In this document: positions 1 through 10,111 of the stretch, in pieces
Position numbering within the stretch: the stretch's first letter is position 1
How the letters are laid out: each line of letters begins with the position of its first letter
NCBI GenBank assembly: GCA_009192285.1
Contig: WBVU01000003.1
Location: 2,077,973 to 2,141,972, forward strand
Source of the DNA: Morchella semilibera
Lineage: Eukaryota; Ascomycota; Pezizomycetes; Pezizales; Morchellaceae
Direction: 5' to 3'
DNA length: 64,000 nt
Notes under the pieces: model-generated
Databases searched by the model: none
What the model was told of the DNA's origin: nothing
Seen by the model: the letters and a program-made list of their open reading frames with translations, nothing else
Translations under genes and position numbers: made by a program

Positions 1-618
1 TGTCGAGCATGTCGTTTAGAAGCTTCTTTGTTTCGAGAGACTGGGCTGGTTTGAAAGTATCGACAATCTTTGGCATACCGAGATTGTGCATGAGCTTGCG
101 TCCTCGTCTCCATGTGTCTATAATGGGTCAGCGAGATGAGAGAGTCATTGAGGAACTGGCTAAATTACCATTGTATGGAAGAAGGAGAGGCCTGAGGTTC
201 TTTGACAGAAGCTCAGTTGCAAAGTACAGGAACTCTCTAGATGAGTAGATGTTTCCTCGTCCACGGAGGAGATCGTTGGCAATTTTCTCAGTGGAAACAA
301 CGACGTTGTTCTTTGACCCGACTTGAAACCTATAGATGGAGCCATAGATATCTGCCCATTTCTTGAAGTGGATCCAGCTGTGGGTTTTCGGCAACTGATG
401 AAGGTTTCCGATAATTGGGACAGCTATCGAGGAGAAGGTCAGTCAAATTAATCTAGTCCCAGGATTCATTGTTACTAACGTGTTGGTCCTGGAGGGACTC
501 TAGCACATGGCTTCGAGGATTTCAAAGAATTTTCATTCTGGATAGTAAGGTAGGCCTGGTACGCCCTATATGCGAAATATAGGACTGCGCAAGTCGCGCC
601 AACTACGACGATCTGCAT
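1..618 (-). CDS. Cytochrome P450 monooxygenase, 5' part only
   Basis: Membrane-anchored haem-thiolate monooxygenase, cut by the window edge. Three exons are readable: 480..618, 169..423 and 1..117. The introns are 424..479 (GTTAGT..ATAG) and 118..168 (GTAATT..CTGAC..TATAG), both keeping the frame. The start at 618 gives a hydrophobic N-terminal anchor, then the proline-rich hinge PPGPTPVPIIGNLHQLP, typical of fungal microsomal P450s. After that come SWIHFKKWADIYGSIYR and the helix-C segment WRRGRKLMHNL; the W..R pair there normally contacts a haem propionate. About 170 of some 500 residues are present, so the I-helix, ExxR and haem Cys lie outside and the CYP family cannot be set. Next gene downstream in the window is an FAD oxidoreductase on the same strand. 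Confidence 0.9.
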
Positions 619-3243
619 GTTGTAATAGAATTTAGGAGTCTGTTGTTCTCTGATGGTCGTTCTCTGGTGTAGGGAAGATGTCGTTCTCTTATGTGGGGAA
701 GATGTCGTTCTCGATCTTTATTGTAGAAAGGATATTGAGCTTGGATGTGTAGGAAGTGGTTTGAGGTGAGGACATGAGCTCTATTTTATATTAACACTCG
801 ATCTTCGAATTCCCCTCAAGGAACGAGTAAGTATCTTCCCTAAACTTACTGTGTTTGTTTAGGGAACATCACATACTCGGGTTAAGCTACATGCTAATTT
901 TTTCCGATACTTTCATGGAAGAGTAAGGTTAGATCATCGTAGGGTATACTTGGAGGAAATGGAGGCTGTGGAACCTTTAGGTGATATGATACGGCCTTAC
1001 GGCTTACTTCCCAGACCTCGCCAACATAAAAACAGGTAAGAGCCAGCTAGGTGAACAAGGTTTCCATCTGTTACTACGGACGGCTTTCGGGTAGTGGCAT
1101 CAAGATAACTCGGGATACGGTACAGGCCGAGATGTATTGCCAATATTATGTCTTTATTAAGTCATCTAAACTCAATGCGCCCAATCACCACCAATATATT
1201 CATATAGATATTTGCACAAACGTTTCATGACATAGCTTACTTGTCTAAGCTTCTCAAAGACATGGCGGCTAGGTAAATACAAAACCTCCAATCATGAGAG
1301 TGAAGGAAGTTTTCGGGACTCAGTCAAAAGGTTTCTAGACGGTAAGCTCTCGTCATATCTTTAAACCGCTTCCTGCAGCTGTGGTATTATATTTGCACTT
1401 AGAGGGAGTGGTGAAAAACAAAATCATAAATCTTCGTATTCCTATTGGTAGTTGACATATTAGTTAGACTTCACCGGAAGGTTGATCATTGTCATGCATG
1501 TGTAAATGATTGGTGCAAGCTGAGCTGTGAAACATTTAACTTCGGCTAGATCGGAGCAGCGTTGATCAGACGTTGGACATTGCATATACATGTAAAGTAC
1601 TTTCCTAACGTTTGGATATTGCATGCCATACAAATACGCGCCAAGTCCAAAATTTATGCAATAGTGGTCCATCTTCCAAACGTCAGGAAAATACAGGTAG
1701 TTTAACCAGCCGAATCTAAACATGGCCATAAGTTTATGTTTCTTGGAACGGAGTTACTTTACGCACAAAATTTGAATTCAATCAGGGTTGAAGGCTACAT
1801 TCGGGGTTTGGAGACATGGAGAGAGTCGAGCGGTACTCCTTTCACCGCATATATGGGTCCGAGTCAATTAACGAGTGCTAAGGTGCACAGTAATAATATA
1901 TTGTACTGGGTGGGCAGGAAGTGCACCAACTTGTACCTAGTACTTATGGCACGCCTCAAACATTACCCCGATCTCGTGGGTGTTATAGAGTCTGACGGTA
2001 TAGAGAGGGCTTAGATACATACACCAATAGTCTTAAGGAATTAAAGGCTTATATTTAGGGGTGGCTCAGGCGCACGTGTGTTATCAGTACATATGTAGAT
2101 GTAACGGTATGAACGCAGTGGCGTATTAAGCGGTCCTATCACAAGAATTACTCCGAAATAGCCTTTTGAACGCACCCAGTGAAAAGTGCAGTTATTGTTG
2201 GTTGTTACCCCTGCCCCCGATACGAAGCGTTATTTAAAAAATACTCGGTGTCAACAAACCCTAACCCATGTCCAAACTTAGATTAGACTTTGTCTCGGCT
2301 TGGCAAGATCATTGAATTCGATTCGTGAACATCTGTCTCAAAGTACTTTATCTTAGACATATATAGGCTGTGGGCGAGTATCGTGGTAAAGATTGAGTTA
2401 ATCCAAGATCCCCGGATTCTTAAAACTACATGCATGTACTTACATCATAGTACTTAATTACATCATAGTCATGTGCACGAATTAATTCATTCGATTTTAT
2501 ATATCGATATGGTATTATACTTAATTACGATGCTAGTTTCAACCGGTATCCTTAGCTCAATACCGTAGCCCCACGGTTACATTTTTACTCGTATTTCCGA
2601 GACTTCATATATTCGCTTATATGTATTTTCAATGGTTCAGAGCTCCTGTGGGTACAGGTGAAGATTTATGGACTTTAATATTTTTCTAATAACATGTACC
2701 TACATTATGGGGGAACTCTGGCAGTGAGTCGACTAAAATAAGCTTGTTTTGATTGCGTGTCTGCATATCTGTTTTAGAATTTAAGGTGATGACGCTGGCA
2801 GGGCATTATTTTGAATGGGGGATATCTATATATATGTGTATAATTGGTTAATCGCCTGCCGGGAAATCAATCCTGAAACCGTTCATAGCGAAAGTCAATG
2901 TTAACTGGAACGATATATATATACTGGCCAATCGGACCTTATGGTGATAAAGATGGACCATTCCTGAACGGAAGACTAGCTAGGACTACTTATGATCACA
3001 ACCACCCAAAAGTTTCGCATGTGTTTTGTGGTATAAGTATTATATTGCTGTTCTATCGGAATCTCATCCAGCAAACAGCGTCGAAAAAATATGAACAAGG
3101 TTTCGACCTTCGCCCCATTGAAGATAAAGATAGAGAAAGAAAAAGAAGTAAACAAAAGAAACTGTCGATCTACAGGTATGTGAAAAATGAAATCTAAACC
3201 CAGGGAGTAATAATGAAATGACCCAAAAGGAATCCCTCCACCA
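619..3243. other. Intergenic, no gene recognised
   Basis: About 2.6 kb of AT-rich sequence between the P450 and FAD oxidoreductase genes. Short open frames on both strands show no family motif and no consistent splice structure. A short near-repeat around 650-705 (gaagatgtcgttctc, twice) lies in the P450 upstream region. Nothing else is supported. Confidence 0.6.
783..790 (-). promoter_or_regulatory. Putative TATA box of the P450 gene
   Basis: TATAAAAT on the minus strand, about 165 nt upstream of the proposed ATG at 618. Position and sequence fit a core promoter; no other evidence. Confidence 0.35.
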
Positions 3244-4923
3244 CTAGAAATAGTCTGTGAGCCGACGGAAACCGTCGAAGTGCCCCTCAGGATCATACTT
3301 CTTCTTAACTGCAAGAATTCTCTCGACCTGACCCTCATGGCCCCAGCAGTCCTCGGGGGAGTTGTAGGTTCCCTTGCCGTAGTTGAAGTAGACGTGCTTC
3401 TCATCATAGCCGGTATAGTTGCTAAGGATCTTCTCCTGTTCAATCAACCAGTCGTCGGCCAAAGTGCTGAACCGCCCATCAGTGTAGGTTGCCTGCATAA
3501 TTCTTTTTGGATGTTAGTAAAGTTACTCTCCACCCGAAATCAATAAGATGGTAACCTACGCAAAGTGATTGGTTCCACCTCTCCAGCGGTAGGCGGTGGC
3601 GTCGGGAGAAACAGCCGCAGCAGCCTGTTGAGGGAAGGTCTCGAAGATAAGATTCATGGTTACATTGGAGTTGTAGGCCCCAACAAATTTCTCCCAGTTC
3701 TTAAACACACGCTCGATACCTTCAGGATCATAAGATTTCATGGCGACAGAGTACGAGTTCCTGTACTTGTTTGGTGTGCAAAGCTCGCTGTTGAGGCCAC
3801 CCTGGACTCGCCATGGGAGCGAATCCCACGAAACAACGCGGTCAGAGAATGAGACAGGTTTGATATCTGTCCACTGTTTAAGGAGGGGTTGAGCATCGGC
3901 TTGCGGTCCAGAATACACGAAGTTGACAGCGATAACGGGGCCTCCAGTGGAGCCAATTGGGAGGGTGACGTAGAACATTGCAAGCTCCTCAGGTAGAGGG
4001 TTAGATAGGCCGTTTATAACTTTGAGGGTATCCTGAAGCTGGTCCAAGGTGAATTCCATATCAACAGCGTAATGCATTCCATTGTTGACCTGGTCGTAAA
4101 CCTTATATGTTGCTGATGTTGCGATGCCAAAGTTCTGGCCGGCACCGCGGACGGCCCACCAGAGCTCTGGGTCAGATTTGTCGTTGAGTGTGATCGCGGT
4201 GCCATTGGCGAGAACGTAGCGCAATTCGACCAGGCTGTCAATGATCAATCCGTGCCTTCCCATCAAACGGCCAACACCACCACCCATTGTGACTCCCAAG
4301 AGACCAGTGCAAGGGCAAGAGCCAGCAGCTAAGAAAAGGGGTTAGAAAAATATCTCCCTCACTTAGTTAGGGAAAAGAAAAAAAAAACATACTGATTTCT
4401 TTTCCAACAGCGTATGTTGCGTTGACCAATTCACCAGTAGTGATACCACCTCCGACAGTAATCTGCGAATTCGCACTATCGTACCTGGTGTGGTTAAGGC
4501 CTCTCATGTCGATCATGATGGCATTTCGGACACCGGCCAACGTTCCAGACAAGCCGTGGCCACCGCTCTTAGCAAGGAAGGTAATGTTATTCGCCGTTGC
4601 GTATTGGACCTGGAACTCAGGTGTGAGCAATTTTTATCTAACAAGAAATTAGGGTTTTCAAGTGGAGTTGAACATACTACAGCCACAACATCGTCCTCAG
4701 AGGTAGGACGAACTACCATATGGAAATCGGGACGGTTGAGTTCGGTGAATCGCTCGTTGGAAACAGTGAACCCACTGTCCCCGGGATAGTATACATAGGC
4801 CCCGGGCGAGAGCAGTGGAATAAGCCCATCATCAGCTTGCCGTTTCATAAAATTACCCGAAACGGCTGTAACTGCATACGCCGTAGCGAGAAGAGAACTA
4901 AAACGCATCTTGGTTCTTTGCAC
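3244..4923 (-). CDS. Secreted FAD-linked oxidoreductase, berberine-bridge/VAO type
   Basis: Four exons (4678..4923, 4393..4615, 3560..4328, 3244..3502) join into 498 residues, or 493 from the second Met at 4908, which starts a clean signal peptide (MRFSSLLATAYAVTAVSG). Introns: 4616..4677, 4329..4392, 3503..3559; the last has a TACTAAC branch site. An FAD-binding PCMH domain contains SGGHG, whose His is the usual 8-alpha flavin attachment, and GSCPCTGLLG, whose Cys is the usual second (6-S-cysteinyl) link, so a bicovalent FAD is likely. The C-terminus has the BBE pattern with YFNYGKG and KKKYDPEGHF. Such enzymes oxidise alcohols, oligosaccharides or secondary metabolites with O2; the substrate cannot be told from sequence. 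Neighbouring P450 and dehydrogenase genes make a biosynthetic role possible. Confidence 0.92.
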
Positions 4924-5055
4924 TCGGAGAGCTGCAACTCGGAATTGATGAGAGGAAAGTCTGATCGAAGGAGTTGATATAAAAGAACTGGAAGCTGATG
5001 ATATGAGGGAATTGGAGGCTGATGAGATGAAGAAATCTAGAGGCGAGACTCAGCC

Positions 5056-5063
5056 ATTATATA
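5056..5063 (-). promoter_or_regulatory. Putative TATA box of the FAD oxidoreductase gene
   Basis: TATATAAT on the minus strand about 135 nt upstream of the ATG at 4923. Assigned on position and sequence only. Confidence 0.3.
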
Positions 5064-6477
5064 TTTGTTCTTGATATCAATAATTTCAGCTTGTCACTGC
5101 TTGAGGCACTTTCCATGACTGATTTTGATATCCACATCGTTCGATCATCTGAGCTTAGCAAGCCTTGCTGTGCTGTATGCTCTCCCGAGTAAGACATTTC
5201 AGGTACATACCAGCCAGCATACGAGCAACATCACAAAGCTTTCGACAGTACTCTCAGCCACGTGCACGACGAAATTAGAAGCGTCACGAATATTACCGTT
5301 GGTGATTTGAGGATGGGACAGAGTAAAAAAGTAAACTTGCCCTCAGTTGAGTTACCGAGACCTAAGCTTTTTGTTTCAGACGGGATTATGTGTGGGGTCA
5401 GTGAGGCTGAATTATGAATTAAATACAGATATGTACCTAGAGTACTTCACTGAGGGCAAGAAATCCTAAATCCGCGGACCAAAGAATGGATAGCTACATG
5501 TAGGCATGCACCAACCTGTTTGAGCATTCCCACATTAGAACGACAATAGAGCGTTTTGGCAACACACAAATTTTCAAATTTTGAGCTCAAATTTTGAGCT
5601 CTTGGCGGTCTATCCACACCAAAAACCGGTCGCCAAGAACTAAAAATTTAGACTCAGAGATAATTCCTGGCTTCTATCCCAGTTTGGATGTTGTGGCTGT
5701 GAAATTCCGACAGGGTTTTATGTTTGGGGCCTTGCAACACCCAATAGAAAACGCTGTAGACTCAGACTCAGACAGGCCAAGCCGAATAGCCGTCCCAAGG
5801 TAACTCTGACCCGAGTATTCAGTACCTACTTAGGTACTGCCCTTCGCTATTCTGACATGAAGGATCCTCGGGAAACAATTAATAGCAGCAAATCTGAGAT
5901 CATGACTTTAGTTAGGGTATGCAACATGCAGTAGAGTAGTTAAAAATTACTGTATTATACTCGTTTAAAATGGTCATCTATTGGTGGATTCTGGCTAGAG
6001 TACCTTGTGCAGGGTAGCACTACATATATGCTCATACATGTGCGTGCATTTTGAATACGGAGAACTATGGGCTTGAGAATTGCTTGTTTCAGCCCTAGAT
6101 ATTCTCTGTACTTCTTTGTCTGCTGCTTCAGTGCCAGTGAGTAGAGTAGAGAACTCCAGACGAGTCAACTGCATATTGAACAGAGTAAAGTTATATGAGC
6201 GACCTCGCAGTAGATTAAAGTTTATGGCCATACCATAGAGTAGAATAGTAAATGTACTCCAATTATGGCATGTTAAACCATCACGATCAAGTCTTTCAGG
6301 CTCATTGAAGAACGGGCTAGTCAAGGAATTTGGAATTGATCGGATGTATTTACATAGGTAAATACGGCTTATCCTTACTTTATTTTATTTTTCATAAAAA
6401 GAAAGAAAAACCATACATACATACTCATGTACATTCCTTCTACCGCCTCAAAGCACGTACCAAGTGCAATCCTCAAA
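5064..6477. other. Intergenic, one repeat, no gene recognised
   Basis: Holds the hairpin-bearing repeat at 5571..5641 (listed separately). The remaining open frames are short, unspliced and without recognisable motifs. Confidence 0.55.
5571..5641 (+). repeat. Hairpin-bearing repeat, copy 1
   Basis: Two tandem copies of a 13-mer, aaattttgagctc, run straight into an inverted repeat (CTCTTGGCG ... CGCCAAGAA). The same arrangement recurs at 57922..57989 with about 40 nearly identical leading bases and a different loop. It could be the end of a dispersed mobile element; no matching second terminus was found nearby. Confidence 0.6.
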
Positions 6478-7668
6478 TCAAAGCTTCGAAGACGGCAGCT
6501 TACCAACTTCGACTGGTTGTCGGCTATTCATAGACTTTGCAACTGCCTCAACTACCATCAGAGATTTTGTGGCCTCCAAAGCCGAACAATTTGGCCCCTT
6601 CAGCCCCTTTTGCACATTCACAAAATCTTGTAACTGCAAGGTTAGAGGTAAAATATCATCGATCTCCAACTTGAGTCTATCGTCGTGTTCTATCTTACTA
6701 TGCCAGCTACCATTACCATCTAAGGAATCGTAATGCCAACGACGAAGCTCGGGAAGTGATAGGGAACCTTTAGTTCCAAGAATAGTATATACAGACTGTC
6801 CTGATTTGGGGAAGTATGCATTCTCGCCTGTAGCTGCTTCCCAGTTGTAGGGCGACGTGCAGCAATCTGAAATAACAAATGTACCAACGATCCCGCTCTC
6901 GAATCGCATTGTCATGGCAACGGTTTCCTCCACCTCAAAACCCCGGGTTGAAGCGCCTTTCTCCACGTATACCCGTTCAATGTCGCCAAATAGATATCTC
7001 AAATTATCAATCTCGTGTACCAAGTTGACAAGAATGGGTCCTCCTTTACCAACTTGAGTACGCCACTCGTCCTTGAAATAATTGAGATCTTTCAACAGAG
7101 CCCAGGTCCCCTGGAATGCAATAATCTTTCCAAGAATGCCGCTGGCGACCGCCTTTTTCGCAGCACGAATATATTTATTGAAACGTCTATGATGGCCGGC
7201 AAGAACCACCGCGTTTGACCCTCGGTTCTCGGCCCTCTCCAAGGCCTCCAACAATCCCGTCGTGGAAGAGCTCTCAGCAGCTATGGGTTTTTCAAGCAAA
7301 GTTGTGATGTCATTATCGATAAGGAGGATGCCGATTGGAACGTGGGTATGGTTTGGCGTGGCCACAATGGCAGCATCAACAACAACTTTTCCTTCAGCAC
7401 GAGCTGCAAGAAGAGATTCTGTGGTTTTGAAGAGAGGAACGTTGTGCGTCTTGGACATTTCCTTCGCACGATCCGTTAGGGCGGCATCCACGATTGCGCT
7501 GAGTGTTGTCAAAGGCTCTTGCAAAATATGCTCCACATGGCGAACTCCAATCAGCCCTGCAGCACCAATCACAGCCTATGGGACAATGATTAGTTGAGCT
7601 ATTTTTAAACTGATGATGGTAGGTATACTAGGTATACATACAATCTGAATCGGGGTTTCTTGGCTCAT
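6478..7668 (-). CDS. Gfo/Idh/MocA family NAD(P)-dependent dehydrogenase
   Basis: A 9-codon first exon (7642..7668) and one long exon (6478..7575) are separated by a 66-nt intron (GTATGT..CTAAT..CATAG) that falls just before the dinucleotide fold. The 374-residue protein has the Rossmann motif VIGAAGLIGVRHVEHI near residues 11-26, the family signature LLEKPIAAE (Lys in EKP is the conserved catalytic lysine), and the C-terminal alpha/beta domain with GGPILVNLVHEIDNLRYLFG, where the Asp/His motif contacts substrate. Length is normal for the family. These enzymes oxidise or reduce sugars, inositols and cyclic polyols in the cytosol; the substrate here is unknown. A TATA box lies 140 nt upstream. 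Confidence 0.93.
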
Positions 7669-7806
7669 TGTATAGGATACTGTTGGGTATCTCGGAGGTA
7701 TATTGTGGATTTTTCAGAGGTAAGCTGGTGAGTAGCTACGGTTGGTGAGTAGTACTGGATGGTTTGAAGTCTGTATTTGTAACAGAGCTAGTTGATTTTA
7801 TTCAGG

Positions 7807-7815
7807 CTTTATATA
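7807..7815 (-). promoter_or_regulatory. Putative TATA box of the Gfo/Idh/MocA gene
   Basis: TATATAAAG on the minus strand, about 140 nt upstream of the ATG at 7668; a good match to the consensus in a suitable place. Confidence 0.45.
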
Positions 7816-9653
7816 CAAGCTTTCAATGACTTGTACCCGAGGTTAGTCCCCGTAATTAATAGAGAAAAGGGGATTTCAACCCTCGGACCAAGATGAATAT
7901 AGAAGGGGCCTTTATTTATGAAAGGGACACAGAGCAAAAACCAACTTATACAACAACGGGCTTAATATTATCCGCGCATATAGAATTTTCCATATACTGC
8001 ACTAGATAGCCGAATAGATGTAGACTGTTTTATGTAGAACGCGGGGGTGTCGGTGAAATTACAGAGAGAATGGCCGTGTCTAATTGATGATTCCACACGT
8101 GGGTATGATCTTCCCCTAGTAGGTCCAATCTGGCCGACTGTGTGCGCCGATATCCGACCTTGATCGGGGTCGCAGGGGCAATTTAACACCGAGGGGCCTC
8201 TGTCTGGCTAACGTTAAACTACCCCACACCCCATTCGCCGGTAAAGAGTTTAAGCTTTCAAGCGCATCGACAGGAATTCTTCCGATGGTGGTTCTTGTAC
8301 CTACATTTGTATGCACTTCTTATGGCGGGGAGCGGGGGCGGGGTGCCAAGAAGAATAGGTCAGGGTCTGTATATTGATTACATCTACAGGAATCCAAAGC
8401 CCTCACGTATTACTCGGGAGGTGAAAATGCAATTGATTCGTGAACCGTGGGGAAGAGGAAGATCGGGAAAATGGACTAGAGTATATCGTAGTGTCCGCTT
8501 CATGTAAGATTGACAAAATTACTTTCCGAGTGATTGTGCATGATTGGGCATCAGTTAACGAAGAATTACAACCATGGACTGCATGGTTTCAAAGATGGAG
8601 TGGAGCGTTTCAAGAGTTGTGGGGATAGTCCGCAAACGGCCCCGCTGAAGTAGAAAGACATGTTCACCCACAAGGCTCATGCGGGAAATCTGTATGGCAA
8701 AACCTTTGTCGGGATAACCAGTAGCCAAAGGGTACAGAGTATTCTGCTTACCAACATGCTGAATCCCCACAACCTGAAGATATCCAGTGGCATCAAAGTC
8801 TTCATAAGCCAGTCAAAGGCACCGGTCATGTCAACAATAGGCCCTTACGAAGATCCTGCGGACCCAACCACTCGCATAACACCAGAGATTCCATCATCGA
8901 GAGTCTGCAATTCAGGCCAGTTCATATAGTTAGGGACTGCTTTCTTGGCATCAAACTCTGGTTGGGGACGCTGTTGATGCCAATATATATATTGAATATA
9001 CAGTCAGAAAGCCAACGACTCCACCCACTAGGCAGAACAAGATATCCGAGTAAGAATCTGCACCCAGAACTCACAGCTTTTCTGTGTTTGTCAACTAGCG
9101 ACCGTGCCTTTTTTTTTTTTTTTTTTACTACCAGGAGATCTCCTTGGGGAGTTCTCGATATGCTCGAGTGCTCTGAGATAGCGTGAGTTCGAGTCGGATT
9201 TCCGGTCTAAGGGCAGCAGTGTTTTAAGAGAGGAAGTCTCGATATGACCATGATTGGTAGGAGTTTTCATTAAAGTATTTATTGCAGGATTCGAAGCACT
9301 GAAGTAAGGTACATGTAAGTCAGCCTTCATCCTGGCGTGTAACATTAACCTCTCGCTAGACTAATATCAGCGGTTGGAACAGAAATATAAGTAGATTTTG
9401 GGCTCCGTTATATGTCACATGGTTTGGCCTTCCAAGATCTAGATAATGTAATAGACACCCCGCAACATGCTAATAGTTACATGAATAGCAACGATATCCC
9501 TTCGTAATGCATCACTAAGAATCCCTAGCCCGGACGGGCCCCTGAAACCAGATGGAATACACTAGCACAAAATCCTATATCTGTATCCATCTTTTCCCCG
9601 GGCCCTAGAGCTAGAGTCTTCCAACCCACATTGTTCGTCCCGTATTCTCCCTG
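7816..9653. other. Intergenic, possible gene relic on the minus strand
   Basis: No intact gene. On the minus strand between about 8640 and 9000 two adjacent stretches read like protein (around NYMNWPELQTLDDGISG, and downstream DKGFAIQISRMSLVG in another frame), but they are separated by stops and frame changes and I recognise no family. A 20-nt T run sits near 9110. Confidence 0.4.
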
Positions 9654-10111
9654 TCATATACCCTCCTCGGCCTCGCCGGCGTTACTTTCCACCTTCTCGA
9701 AAAGCCCCTAAGCACCCGCCCCAATGACCAATGGAAATCTTGTTTCCTTACGTCTATGGTATCTGCTGTGCTATGCGCAGGCAAATCACCCACAGCCCGG
9801 CTATCGACCTCCTCATAAGCCGGGGGCGCAGGAGCGATAAGGCTCATACTACTGAGCACATGGTTTACGCGGACGTCGACAAAGGCAACCCGTGCTGCTT
9901 CCTGTAGTGGGTCTAAGAGAGCGGGTTCGCTGAGGATCTCGTTAATGCGTCTGATGGAGCTGTCAAAAGCTTTAAGCTGTGTGTCGGTGTAATAGCTCTG
10001 TGAAAGTTAGTGTGGGGGAATAGGCCGACTTTAATTGGAGTGGTTGATAGTTACACGCAAGGGTTGAGGGATCTCAGGTAGCTCCATATGTGTGGTGCTT
10101 GTGCGAAACAT
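9654..10111 (-). CDS. Small three-exon protein of unknown function (118 aa)
   Basis: Not recognised. Exons 10055..10111, 9752..9997 and 9654..9707 join in phase 0 at both junctions. The introns are 9998..10054 (GTAACT..CTAAC..CACAG) and 9708..9751 (GTAAGG..CTTAG), and the frame stays open for 118 residues to a TGA. The protein is acidic and hydrophilic with a helical middle (LKAFDSSIRRINEILSE), a segment with SSMSLIAPAPPAYEEVD, and a Glu-rich tail ending EKVESNAGEAEEGI. There is no signal peptide or membrane segment. The two clean introns and uninterrupted frame argue for a real gene. The start could instead be the internal Met nine codons in. Confidence 0.6.

Noticed and set aside
8640-9000. 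Protein-like stretches on the minus strand
   Set aside because: Stops and frame changes within 100 bp, no splice sites that rescue a long frame, and no family recognised; noted only as a possible relic.
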